Shown here: positions 1-9,076 of the stretch, piece after piece
How positions within the stretch are numbered: position 1 is the stretch's first letter
How the letters are laid out: every line of letters begins with the position of its first letter
Assembly (NCBI GenBank): GCA_021798195.1
Contig: JAJZYH010000017.1
Coordinates: 1-38,793, forward strand
DNA: 38,793 nt
Direction of reading: 5' to 3'
Origin: Thermoplasmata archaeon
GTDB lineage: Archaea > Thermoplasmatota > Thermoplasmata > Lutacidiplasmatales > UBA184
Program-made: the position numbers and the translations under genes
The notes under the pieces: model-generated
What the model was told of the DNA's origin: nothing
The model's input: only the letters and a program-made list of their open reading frames with translations
Database searches by the model: none

Positions 1-2
1 CC

Positions 3-3000
3 GGTTGGGGTCTCCCCACCAGCGGGCCCAACTCCACCCAACGCGGGGTCCCGGATGTGGCCATGCCGGCCATGTTCCAGGCGGCCGATTTCGTGACCAA
101 CGGGAACACCGCCCTTTCCTTCCTCATCGGCGGGACCAGCCTTGCCTCCCCCATGTGGGCGGGCGTGATGGCGGTCATCGATTCCTATGCGCTCGATGCC
201 GGGAACGTGAGCATCCCCCAGCTGGGGTTCGTGAACCCCGCCCTCTACGACATCCTCAAGTCCCCCGCCTACAACTCGAGCTTCTTCGACATCACGCAGG
301 GGTACAGCGGCCCCAACCCCTCGTACCCGTATCTCGCGGGGCCCGGATGGGATCCCACCACCGGGCTGGGGTCTCCCAACGTGGGGAACCTTGCCCGCCA
401 ACTGGCCCAGTACACGTTCACCGTGGGGGTGGCCGGGGACCGGCGCGCCGCCGACAACCAGGGGGTCCGTGCCACCGTGGAGACCGTGGCCCCCCAGACC
501 ATCTGGGGAACCTCCGCCGACTACTTCGGGGTCTCGGACCGGCTCGCCGACGGATCCTGGCTCTTCGCGGGCTACACGGTGAGTTCGCAGGATCCCCTGG
601 GCGCCTGGTTCTTTGGTTCCCTGCCGGCAGGGGGGACGTTCGACACCCAGCTGTGGCAGGTGGGGCCGGACGGGAGCGCGGGCTCCTCGGGCTCCTTCCA
701 CACCTACGCGATCCAGGAAACCGCCCCCGGCGTGTGGACCTACGAGCTCGACGGGGCATCCTTGGGACAATTCGCGAGCGACGCCGTCGCGTCGGACCCT
801 TCGCCCACGAGCTCCGCTCCGGTCTTCTTCGCCTCCACCGTGGGGAGCAGCAACCTGGACAATCAGTTGGGACCGGTGGGCGCCACCGACGTGGAGGTGG
901 CCACCTCCAGCGGTTGGACCCCCTTGCCGGCCGCCTCCGCCGTGGAGACCTCGAGCCTCTTCAGCGGCATCTATCCGGGGCAGAGCGGACCTGCCTACCC
1001 GTTCGCGAATCCCTACGGGATCGAGCCCTCCCCGGGGGACCAGGGAGGCGTCATCGCCGGGAGCACGGTGAACCCGGTCCCCAATGGGGCCGTGCTCTGG
1101 GGAGAACCCGAGGCGTTCGTCCCCACCACCCTATTGGCCACCCCCGACCCCGTGGCCCTCTACGCCCAGCACGTTTCGTCCACCTCCGCCTCCGTGAGCG
1201 GCTACCCCCACTTCCCCCTGAGCACCGCCTTCCCCACCGGGCAGGCCGACGTGGATGACCCCACGGGCGTGCCTCTTGCGTTCACCCCCTCCATCTGGTC
1301 GTTCGGCCTCAGTACCCCCACCGTGGCCACCCTGCATCTGGCCCCCCAGTCGCCCGTGGTGGTCAATTTCTTCGCCTCCCTCTGGCCGGAATCGGCCGGG
1401 GGGGACGTCCCCGTCACCCTGGTGGCCGTACTGAATGCCGGCCCCCTCCTCGTGGCCGAGGGCACGCAGACCCAGAACTTGCAGGCCACGGGAGTCACGG
1501 AGTTCAACCTTTCCATGGCCCCCCAGACGGACCAGATCCCCGCCTATAGCGAGATCACCCTCACGCTCAGCTGGTACGTGGCCTACAACGGCACGGTCCT
1601 GGGCACTCCCTTCGCCGGAGGGGTGGCCGTCCACTCGGGGCAGCAGTACCCCCTCGCCGTCGTCCTTCCGCTGTTGAACCCGGTGGACATGTCCAGCTTT
1701 GTCGTCGTCCCCGCCACGCCCAGTTCGCCGCTCACGGTGTCCGAGATGATCCGGAGTCCCTTCGGGGCGTACGACCTCCTCAACGGGTCGATCCAGGGGA
1801 CCGTGAATGGGAGAAGCATCCCGATGAATTCCACCGCGCCGGAGGACGATACCTACACCTGGACCATTCCAAGCCTCGGGAACGCCACCCGGGGGACCTT
1901 CCGGACTTCGGCCGCGGACCTTCAGGGATTCGTCAATTCCAATTCCATCGGGATCCAGATCCCCCGCTATCCGGCCGCGTTCACGGAGGTGGGGCTTCCC
2001 GCGGGCGTGGCGTGGACCGTGACGATGGGCGCCGCGGGCTCCGAAACCACCAACGGCACGTCCCTCCAGTTCAACCTGACCAATGGTACCTACTCGTTCG
2101 AGGTGCGTTCCTCGAACCGTTCCTGGGAGCCCCTCGATCCCTCGGGCAGCCTCGTCATCAATGGCACGGGGGCCCAAGAGACCATCCTCTTTGCCGAGGT
2201 CACCTTCCCCATCCACTTCGTGGAGTCGGGGCTCCCCAACGGAACGTCCTGGGGGGTCATCCTGGCGGGCGAACAGGAAACGTCCACGGGTGCTTCCATC
2301 ACCTTCAGCGAGCCCAACGGGAGCTACCCCTGGAAGGTGCTCGCTCCCCCAGACTACTTGGTGAGCCCCTCCCAGGGGAACGCCACGGTGCAGGGGGATT
2401 CCCTCACGATCCCGGTGACCTTTGTCTCCATCCCGCCCAATAGCTATCCCGTCCAGTTCAACGAGTCCGGGCTTCCCGCCGGGACGGCGTGGACGGTCAC
2501 TCTCGGCGGCGCCTCCCGGACCTCCACCGGGACCACGATCGTGTTCTATGAGTCCAACGGGACCTATTCGTACACGGTCACCACGGCGAATAGCAGCTAC
2601 GCCCCGTCCACGGCGCAGGGAACGGTGGCCATCCGCGGGCACCCCGCCTACGTCTCCGTTCCCTTTGTCACCGTCGTGTACGGCGTCACATTCGTGGAAA
2701 CGGGACTTCCCACCGGATCCTCCTGGTCGGTGCTCCTGGGAAGCATCTTCGAGGGAAGCACGGGAACCCAGATCTCCTTCAGCGTCGCCAACGGGACCTA
2801 TTCATTCCAGGTCTACGGGCCCAAGGGATACGCGCCCACACCATCTTCCGGGACGGTCTCGGTCCGGGGTGGCGTGGTCCAGGTGAGCGTCACATTCTCC
2901 CGTTCCCTCCCCACGCCTCTTTCGGGGTCGGGCGATTCCCCCGCGTCGGGGGGCTCTCCGAGATCGGCCGCACTTGCATGGGAGGTACTGGCCGGCGCCC

Positions 3001-3080
3001 TTCCAGCCCTTGCCGGAGCGACCGCGGTGGTGGGGCGCCGCCGTTCCCGGAGGAGGCCCTCCCACCGGAGGAGCCCGTGA
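3..3080 (+). CDS. S53 (sedolisin) serine-carboxyl peptidase with repeat stalk, 5'-truncated
   Basis: The reading frame is open from the left edge, so the propeptide and the catalytic Glu/Asp lie outside the window. What remains is the end of the S53 catalytic domain: an RGVPDVAM segment, then GGTSLASP whose Ser (codon 138-140) is the S53 nucleophile. The C-terminal calcium site follows (DIT-x-G and GPGWDPTTGLGSPN, about nt 288-380). A long Thr/Ser/Pro-rich extracellular part comes next, then four repeats of about 75 residues (nt ~1970-2905) built on F-x-E-x-GLP-x-GT-x-W with a central NGTYS. A hydrophobic segment and an Arg-rich tail form a probable C-terminal anchor. Many N-x-S/T sequons are present, as in archaeal surface proteins. 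By family, S53 peptidases are acid endopeptidases of the cell exterior. The stop overlaps the GTG of the next gene, suggesting an operon of two surface proteins. The catalytic identity is firm; substrate and anchoring are inferred. Confidence 0.9.
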   Translation, partial: GWGLPTSGPNSTQRGVPDVAMPAMFQAADFVTNGNTALSFLIGGTSLASPMWAGVMAVIDSYALDAGNVSIPQLGFVNPALYDILKSPAYNSSFFDITQGYSGPNPSYPYLAGPGWDPTTGLGSPNVGNLARQLAQYTFTVGVAGDRRAADNQGVRATVETVAPQTIWGTSADYFGVSDRLADGSWLFAGYTVSSQDPLGAWFFGSLPAGGTFDTQLWQVGPDGSAGSSGSFHTYAIQETAPGVWTYELDGASLGQFASDAVASDPSPTSSAPVFFASTVGSSNLDNQLGPVGATDVEVATSSGWTPLPAASAVETSSLFSGIYPGQSGPAYPFANPYGIEPSPGDQGGVIAGSTVNPVPNGAVLWGEPEAFVPTTLLATPDPVALYAQHVSSTSASVSGYPHFPLSTAFPTGQADVDDPTGVPLAFTPSIWSFGLSTPTVATLHLAPQSPVVVNFFASLWPESAGGDVPVTLVAVLNAGPLLVAEGTQTQNLQATGVTEFNLSMAPQTDQIPAYSEITLTLSWYVAYNGTVLGTPFAGGVAVHSGQQYPLAVVLPLLNPVDMSSFVVVPATPSSPLTVSEMIRSPFGAYDLLNGSIQGTVNGRSIPMNSTAPEDDTYTWTIPSLGNATRGTFRTSAADLQGFVNSNSIGIQIPRYPAAFTEVGLPAGVAWTVTMGAAGSETTNGTSLQFNLTNGTYSFEVRSSNRSWEPLDPSGSLVINGTGAQETILFAEVTFPIHFVESGLPNGTSWGVILAGEQETSTGASITFSEPNGSYPWKVLAPPDYLVSPSQGNATVQGDSLTIPVTFVSIPPNSYPVQFNESGLPAGTAWTVTLGGASRTSTGTTIVFYESNGTYSYTVTTANSSYAPSTAQGTVAIRGHPAYVSVPFVTVVYGVTFVETGLPTGSSWSVLLGSIFEGSTGTQISFSVANGTYSFQVYGPKGYAPTPSSGTVSVRGGVVQVSVTFSRSLPTPLSGSGDSPASGGSPRSAALAWEVLAGALPALAGATAVVGRRRSRRRPSHRRSP

Positions 3081-6000
3081 CGGATGCCCTTCCGCCCCCG
3101 GACGCCCATCCCTCCCGCGCACAGACCCCGTTCCCGCCTCGGAAGGGGACCCGAGTGCCGACGGGAGTGCGGGAGACGGAACGGGCCGGCCCCTCCACGG
3201 CGGGTTCCCGGGAGAACGCCTCGGGGCACCCGGCGGGACCGCACCCCGAGCGTCGGGGCTGGGTGACCGGGGCCGTCGTGGCCGTCCTGGTCCTGAGTTT
3301 CCTCGCGCCCCTGGGCATCCTCGGTACCTTCCCGGGCGTTCCGGGCCTGTCGGGATCCTCCGTCCATGGGGTTTCTCCGGCGGGCCAATCCGCCGGACCG
3401 GTCCCCCAGTGCGATGGGGTCTGGGCCAACGTGACGGGGTTCTGGTACGACCCCTCGTACTGCTACGGCCACGACGAGGCCGTCATGAACTACTGGTCCC
3501 ACCGCCCGGGGTCGGGAGCCAACGCCACCTTCCAGGTGGTGCTCCCCTCGGATGGCACCCAGGGGGTCTCGCAGGCTCAGCTGTATGCCACCTTCTGGTT
3601 CGGGGGAGTGGTCCGCGACCCCAACAGCCTGGACGACCAGGCCTTCCTGGAGTTCCAGTTCTATCCGGCCCCCCCCTACTTCACCGGCCCCGGCAGCGGG
3701 ACCCAGGACTGCCTCCCCAACGGTGCGTTCAACCCGGTCTACCCGGCCCCCGTGGGCGCCAATCGATGGTTCGCGTGCGCGGTGGTCTGGCAGGTCGTCA
3801 ACGGCACCACGGAGGATGCCGCCTTCGCGGGTCCCCTGAACCAGGCGGGCGCTTCCGATCAGATCCTCGAGATGCAGTCGGGAGACCACCTTGCGGTCAC
3901 CTATTCCGGTATCCCGCAGAGTGCCACTCAGGGCTGGCATCTTTCGGTCAATGACCTGTCGCGGGGCACCTCCGGGGCCGTGACGCTCCAGAACGGGTCG
4001 CTGGCCCTCTCTCCCTACTACGCCACCGCCTCCCCCTCCAACGTGATCATCTGGGGCGCGGCGGCGGAGGGGGCCATCTCGTTCGCCTACGAGATCGGCC
4101 ACCAGCTCGATCCCACCACGCCCACGGTCTACAACGAGGTGGGGGAATGCTTCCCCGGCGACGGGATGTGCTCCAGCTACTGGCCCGGCAAGTGGAACGC
4201 AAGCGGCCAGATGCAGCTCGACCTCCCGGTGATGGGAGACCCCGGGGACCAGGGGTACCCCCGGGTGATCGGGTTCAGTTCGTCCCAGGGAGGGGAGACC
4301 GAGGTGAACGACTCCTCCTGCGTCACCCCCTCCTTCTCCACCCTGCGGAACTGCATGTATCCCTTCTACCAGTACCGGGACGCGAACACCTCCTTCACCT
4401 TCGGGACCACCATCGTTCCCGGCGCCACGCATACCTACGGGAACGAGTATCAGTTCCCCGCAGTCCTCCTCCCCAACAGCATCCCCGCCGTGGGGGCCCT
4501 CTCCACCGACGGGCACCGGAACGTGCTCGCCCCCTGGGGCACACTCACCGCCACGGTGGCACCGGCGAATGCCCGCGTGGACCTCGGAACGGCGGCGGGA
4601 CTCAGCATCTCCATCCCCCTGGGGTCCAACGGTTCGTTCGGGTACTTCGACTCCGAGTTCATGGAGGGGACGTACTGGCTCAATGTCTCCGCTCCCGGCT
4701 GCCTGCCATACTCCCATCCCCTGTACCTCGGGACGGGGGCGGTGGCAAGGTTCCAGGTCATCCTCGCGTGCGGTACCCAGCTGGAAGGGGTCCTCAACCT
4801 CACCACGACCCCCGCGGGATCGGGCACCGATCTCAACGCGTCCGCCGTCTTTTCGGGAGGGGCTCCTCCCTACACGGCGACCTTCCGCTTCGGGGACGGC
4901 ACCCCGGCCGTCGTGGTGGATGGGGCGGCATCACCTCTCTCCCTGCCCTCTCCCCATCTCTACCATTCCTCCGGAACGTTCGCGGTGGTCGTCTACCTCA
5001 ACGACAGTTCGGGACAGTCGGTGATCCTCCGGGCCAACGTGGTGTCGGGTTCCACGCCGTTCCCGTATGCCCTAGAGAGTCCCGGCCGCTACGTCCGCTT
5101 CTACGCGCAGGATGTGGCGGTGAGCGGCACCTCCCTGCCCAGTGAGTATCCCATGACCACCCTGTTCCCGCAGGGGCAGGGGGACATCGCGGCCTCCTAT
5201 CTCCTTCCCGGCCCGGTCTCCCCCGTGACGTGGACCTTCACGCTGAACCGGAGCGTTTCCACCCCCCTCTACCTGGATCCCTCCCAGGCGGCGTACGTCC
5301 ACTTCTACCTCTCGGTGGGCCCGGTCTCGTCTTCGACACCCGTTCCGGGCGCAGTCCCGCTCACCGTCCTCTCCCAGATCATGGTGGGGGGCACCAACGT
5401 GGGGATGGGTGCCGAGACCCTTCTCGTGCCACCCACCGGGACGGTGGAGGACTTCAACGTTTCCCTCCCCATCCTGGCCAACGTGACCCAGGCCGGATAT
5501 CCCCTCGTGACCACCGTGACCTGGTACATGACCCAGGCAGCCGGGGAGAATGTCTCTTGGCAGGTGACCATCCACTCGGGGCAGCAGTATCCCATCCGGG
5601 CGGTACTTCCCCTCCGGAACCCAGTGGATGTCTCGACGCCCACGTTCCAGGGGGATGTGGCCAGCGCCCAGGTCCTGAGCCCCTTCGGACCCTATGATCT
5701 TGCCCGGGTGGAGGCGACCTTCCAGAACGCCACCCTCCCTCTCTCCCTGGTGAGCGGCTCCCTCTATTCCTGGACCCTCTCCCCCTCCGGGCTTCCCCCC
5801 GGCCGATACCCACTGGTGGTCACGGGGACGGACCATCAGGGCGTGGAGGACTCTGCCACGGGAGAGTTCCAGGTGGGGGCCGGCCCCACCTACCCCGTGA
5901 ACTTCACCGCGGAGAACCTTCCCAACGGCACCCCCTGGTCCCTCTCCATCGGGGGAACCACCTACCAGAGCTTCGGGACGTCCATCTCCGTGAAGGAACC

Positions 6001-7234
6001 CAATGGGACGTGGAATTACTCCATCGTCTCCGAGAACGCCTCCTGGCGCCCCGTTGTGGGCCAGGGTTCGGTGGCCGTGGCCGGGGCCTCTGTGAACCAG
6101 TCCGTCCTCTTCGCCGAAGTGGAGAGCCCCGTCACGTTCGTGGCAAGTGGGCTTCCCACGGGGACGGTCTGGGGGATCACCCTGGGCTCGGAACGGCAAA
6201 CCACGAACTCCTCCCAGATCCCCTTCAGCGAACCCAACGGGACGTACGCCTGGACGGTGGAGGTGCCCGCGGGGTACGCGGTCTCCCGGGCCAACGGCAC
6301 CCTCCGTCTTCCCGGCCCCGGGACGGTGAATCTGACCTTCGTGTCGGTGGCACCGGGTGAAGAGGTGATCGCCTTCACCGAACGGGGGCTTCCCGACGGC
6401 ACGCCCTGGGGCGTGGAACTCGCGGGCGTCCCCCGCACCTCCAACACATCCACCATCCTGTTCGCTGAGGCGAACGGGACCTATGGGTTCACCGTGGACT
6501 CGGTCCCCGGGTACGACGTCTCCCCCCAGAACGGGACCATCTCGGTGGCGGGTGCCCGGGTGAACGTCTCCGTCGTCTACACTCTCATCCCCACCTACCC
6601 GCTCACCTTCCGGGAGACCGGATTGCCATCCGGCCTCGCATGGTCCATCACCGTGGACTCGGTGACCCGGAGCAGCAACGGAACCTCCATCACATTCCTG
6701 GAGCCCAATGGGACCTACACGTACTCCGTCACCAGTTCGGACTCGGTTTGGTCCCCCTCGCCCTCCCGGGGATCGGTCACCCTATCGGGAACGGGGAGAA
6801 CCATCTCCATCACGTTCGTGGAGATCGTCTATGCGGTCACCTTTTCCGAGACCGGGCTCCCGGCCGGACGCACCTGGTCGGTGGCACTCTCGGGGCACCT
6901 GGAGAGCACAAACTCCACCGAAGTGGGCTTTGGCGAACCCAACGGATCCTATTCCTTCTCGGTCTACGGGCCCTCGGGGTACTCGGCCGACCCCGCCTCC
7001 GGCCAAGTGCAGGTGAACGGTTCATCGGTATTCGTGCAGGTGGAGTTCCGTTCCCTCAGCGCGGGCCACGCGGGGGTGGGAGGAGGGGGACCCCCCGCGG
7101 GGTCGTCCGCGCAGATGGTCCCCGGCGGACTCCCCCTCGCGGGGGGCGCCGCCACAGCCCTCGGGGGAGCCGGGGCGGTGCTGCTCCTCCGGAAGCTCAC
7201 TCCCAGCCTTCGCCGTCGGAGGGCCCTCCCATGA
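3077..7234 (+). CDS. Giant surface-anchored protein with PKD-like domain and five GLP repeats
   Basis: I chose the GTG at 3077 because it overlaps the previous stop (GTGA) and sits 5 nt after a GGAGG. The frame is also open upstream inside the peptidase gene. The product is 1385 aa. A hydrophilic Pro/Arg-rich N-terminus of about 60 residues precedes one hydrophobic helix (residues ~62-86), a signal anchor. An unrecognised Trp/Tyr/Cys-rich domain follows (nt ~3400-4480). Then come a PKD-like segment (FRFGDGTP and a SGTF-AVVVYLND strand, nt ~4790-5040) and a module shared with the upstream protease (SGQQYP...LPLRNPVD). Five repeats of about 75 residues (nt ~5887-7060) carry GLP-x-GT-x-W and PNGTY motifs, and a C-terminal hydrophobic helix is followed by Arg/Lys. 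It is probably an extracellular adhesive, binding or stalk protein acting with the peptidase. No catalytic motif is recognised. Confidence 0.87.
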   Translation: MTDALPPPDAHPSRAQTPFPPRKGTRVPTGVRETERAGPSTAGSRENASGHPAGPHPERRGWVTGAVVAVLVLSFLAPLGILGTFPGVPGLSGSSVHGVSPAGQSAGPVPQCDGVWANVTGFWYDPSYCYGHDEAVMNYWSHRPGSGANATFQVVLPSDGTQGVSQAQLYATFWFGGVVRDPNSLDDQAFLEFQFYPAPPYFTGPGSGTQDCLPNGAFNPVYPAPVGANRWFACAVVWQVVNGTTEDAAFAGPLNQAGASDQILEMQSGDHLAVTYSGIPQSATQGWHLSVNDLSRGTSGAVTLQNGSLALSPYYATASPSNVIIWGAAAEGAISFAYEIGHQLDPTTPTVYNEVGECFPGDGMCSSYWPGKWNASGQMQLDLPVMGDPGDQGYPRVIGFSSSQGGETEVNDSSCVTPSFSTLRNCMYPFYQYRDANTSFTFGTTIVPGATHTYGNEYQFPAVLLPNSIPAVGALSTDGHRNVLAPWGTLTATVAPANARVDLGTAAGLSISIPLGSNGSFGYFDSEFMEGTYWLNVSAPGCLPYSHPLYLGTGAVARFQVILACGTQLEGVLNLTTTPAGSGTDLNASAVFSGGAPPYTATFRFGDGTPAVVVDGAASPLSLPSPHLYHSSGTFAVVVYLNDSSGQSVILRANVVSGSTPFPYALESPGRYVRFYAQDVAVSGTSLPSEYPMTTLFPQGQGDIAASYLLPGPVSPVTWTFTLNRSVSTPLYLDPSQAAYVHFYLSVGPVSSSTPVPGAVPLTVLSQIMVGGTNVGMGAETLLVPPTGTVEDFNVSLPILANVTQAGYPLVTTVTWYMTQAAGENVSWQVTIHSGQQYPIRAVLPLRNPVDVSTPTFQGDVASAQVLSPFGPYDLARVEATFQNATLPLSLVSGSLYSWTLSPSGLPPGRYPLVVTGTDHQGVEDSATGEFQVGAGPTYPVNFTAENLPNGTPWSLSIGGTTYQSFGTSISVKEPNGTWNYSIVSENASWRPVVGQGSVAVAGASVNQSVLFAEVESPVTFVASGLPTGTVWGITLGSERQTTNSSQIPFSEPNGTYAWTVEVPAGYAVSRANGTLRLPGPGTVNLTFVSVAPGEEVIAFTERGLPDGTPWGVELAGVPRTSNTSTILFAEANGTYGFTVDSVPGYDVSPQNGTISVAGARVNVSVVYTLIPTYPLTFRETGLPSGLAWSITVDSVTRSSNGTSITFLEPNGTYTYSVTSSDSVWSPSPSRGSVTLSGTGRTISITFVEIVYAVTFSETGLPAGRTWSVALSGHLESTNSTEVGFGEPNGSYSFSVYGPSGYSADPASGQVQVNGSSVFVQVEFRSLSAGHAGVGGGGPPAGSSAQMVPGGLPLAGGAATALGGAGAVLLLRKLTPSLRRRRALP

Positions 7235-7677
7235 ACCGCTCCATTTCCCGCGAATGCATGGAGATCCAGCCCATCCGGGCACGGGTGATGGGAACCCCAT
7301 TGTGGATCGCGGGTGACCACGGCGGAGGTCTTGTCCTGTGGCATCGCGACGGGGATGGACTTCTCCGGCGCTGGCCCCTGTTGACACCCGCGGCACATTC
7401 TCCCGCCCATGGAGCCACCGGGGATCCTCCCGTGCGTCCCCCCTCTCCGTCGACCCCTCCCCCTCCACCCCGCCGGGAAGCGGCGAGGGTCCCCCTCAAC
7501 CGGATGGAGCCGCGTGGCCCGGAGGAGGACCAGCTTCGATCGGTCCGGGATTCCCTCGCGGCCCTGGGAACGCTGAGGTGGCTCGGGATTGGTGGGGGCT
7601 TGGCGGGGCTCCCTGCGGCCCGGAGACTGGATAGGGCCCCCCGGCTCCGAGAGGGCTCCGGGGAAACTTCCCGCTGA
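7231..7677 (+). CDS. Doubtful 148-aa ORF downstream of the surface-protein operon
   Basis: The ATG overlaps the stop of the giant surface protein (ATGA), and a GGAGGG lies at 7218-7223 about 7 nt upstream. That is the same coupling architecture as the preceding junction. The predicted product is rich in Pro, Arg and Gly with no recognisable domain, membrane helix or motif. Its composition is close to what a random frame gives in such GC-rich DNA. I list it because the start signals are good, but it may be a chance frame in the 3' untranslated region. Confidence 0.25.
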   Translation: MNRSISRECMEIQPIRARVMGTPLWIAGDHGGGLVLWHRDGDGLLRRWPLLTPAAHSPAHGATGDPPVRPPSPSTPPPPPRREAARVPLNRMEPRGPEEDQLRSVRDSLAALGTLRWLGIGGGLAGLPAARRLDRAPRLREGSGETSR

Positions 7678-7746
7678 ACCGGGTCCCGGCGCACACGCCG
7701 CGGCCCGGACCTGAGGTCTCCCGGTCCGCGGGACAAACCCCGAAGT

Positions 7747-8295
7747 TCACGAAGAGGGCCCGCGATCCCGGTCCTCGGGGGGACCACCGGGAAGACCCTT
7801 CGGGGAGGAGGAGACCCCTCCGCGCGTCCGGTGCATCCGCAGGTATAGAAAGACGGGTTCCCCGAGCGTGGCCACCATGTGCCCCTTCGCGCTGAGCCGG
7901 TACCGGACTCGGACCGGTCGGCTCTGGTCCACCTCCCGGATCACGAGCCCTTCGGTCTCCATCATCTTCAGGCGGTAGGAGAGTACGTGGGCGGTGACCC
8001 CGCGGATGGTCCGGTGGAGTTCAGCGAACCCCACCGATCGCATCGAATAGAGGACCGACAGGATCTCAAGGGCCCATTTGCCGAAGATCGTCCGTGCCAC
8101 CCGGAGGTTCTCGTTGGCAAGTTCCTCGGGGCGCATCTCCGAATGGGGCAGGACGCGGTTCCGCGCTTCCCGGGAGAAGTGGGAAACGATCCGGGAGAGC
8201 TGCCGGAAGCCCTCTTCGGGATCGTCGGATCGCAGGAGGGAAACGAGGTCGCGTTCCTCGGTCGTTCCGGGCGCCGCGGGAGTCTCGGGAGACAT
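7747..8295 (-). CDS. HxlR-type winged-helix transcriptional regulator
   Basis: I start at the ATG at 8295 (182 aa), preceded by a GGGAG a few nt upstream. The open frame continues further upstream but that part has no regulator-like sequence. The C-terminal half has the HxlR/MarR-like winged-helix signature: GKWALEILSVL, a helix containing GFAELHRTI, the recognition region VLSYRLKMME-x-EGLV, a wing ending in VRYRLSAKG, and a final helix. The N-terminal ~75 residues are charged, helical and specific to this protein. The family are dimeric DNA-binding repressors or activators, often of oxidoreductase genes and often responding to reactive electrophiles. The nearest upstream divergent gene is an oxidoreductase, 780 bp away, so a regulatory link is possible but not shown. 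Confidence 0.82.
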   Translation of the reverse strand: MSPETPAAPGTTEERDLVSLLRSDDPEEGFRQLSRIVSHFSREARNRVLPHSEMRPEELANENLRVARTIFGKWALEILSVLYSMRSVGFAELHRTIRGVTAHVLSYRLKMMETEGLVIREVDQSRPVRVRYRLSAKGHMVATLGEPVFLYLRMHRTRGGVSSSPKGLPGGPPEDRDRGPSS

Positions 8296-9076
8296 TCCAC
8301 TCCCACGGTTCTTCGGACTGACCTTCTTCCGTGGCAACGGGCGATCCCCGGGACAGGCGAGGGTTCTCGTCTTGATAAACCTGTAGAGTCCGGTTATTAG
8401 TTCCGCTACTTGAAGGAGGGGGGGTTCACGGGGAGCGATCGTGTGCCTCCGTCGCCGGGGTTCCGCGTGTCCGGAACGTCCCAACGCGCCGTGCCCCGTC
8501 CCCTCTCCCGGCCCACGGAGCGGAAGCCACCGTACGGCGGCGGTGCATTCCCTTTGGGAAGCGCGCGCCCTGGGGGACGATCTCCTACCGGACCTGGTCC
8601 TCACGACCGTGGGTACGTCGCCCGTCTGCGACGAGAGCCTCGAACTCTCCCGTGGTGGGGGGTCGGACTGCGAAGGGTGTCGCCCGGGCGGGAACGGGTG
8701 GGCCGGTCCTCCTCGGTGGCGGCGCTGGCGGCTTGTGCAGGGTGGAGGGACGTCCCATCCAAAGGAGGAGGGTCGCTTTCTCCCGCCCGCCTCTTCTCGC
8801 TTTCCATGGTCCGGTGGGGAGGAACGTGGGGTGGCGGCATGGGGGGAATGCCGCAGCGGACCCCGACCGGCCTCCACTCCAAACGGGGGAACGAAGCAGG
8901 CCTCTTCTCCGGAGAGACGGAAGGCCCGACGATGTCCCACTCACGCATTCGGAGGGGGCTGCCCTCCCGCCCCCCGGTGCCTTCCCTTCCGTCGCAGTGG
9001 AGGGGGGAAGGAAGGGACCCTTCGGTCGCCACAATCCCTTTGGCCCCCGGGAACATCCCGCGGAGGGTGACGGACG
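8296..9076. other. Long intergenic region without a recognisable gene
   Basis: This 780-bp stretch lies between the divergent HxlR-type regulator and the oxidoreductase. Several long open frames exist on both strands, but none shows a motif, conserved composition or start signals beyond chance in GC-rich DNA. The only AT-rich part is around 8370-8412, assigned to the regulator's promoter. I see no tRNA, repeat array or transposase remnant. Confidence 0.5.
8371..8380 (-). promoter_or_regulatory. Candidate TATA box of the HxlR-type regulator
   Basis: On the minus strand this reads GTTTATCAAG, an AT-rich island in very GC-rich surroundings. Transcription would start near 8350, giving a leader of about 55 nt before the ATG at 8295. 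A second AT-rich stretch (CTAATAACC, minus strand, about 8392-8402) is an alternative. Confidence 0.4.

Noticed and set aside
1131-6199. Several antisense open frames of 375-634 codons opposite the two surface-protein genes
   Set aside because: They mirror the strongly biased third codon positions of the GC-rich genes. The products are His/Gly/Arg-rich without motifs, whereas the plus-strand proteins have clear domains.
7690-7730. GC-rich partial inverted repeat between the small ORF and the HxlR-type gene
   Set aside because: The stem is short and bulged with no T-run on either side; I cannot support a terminator.
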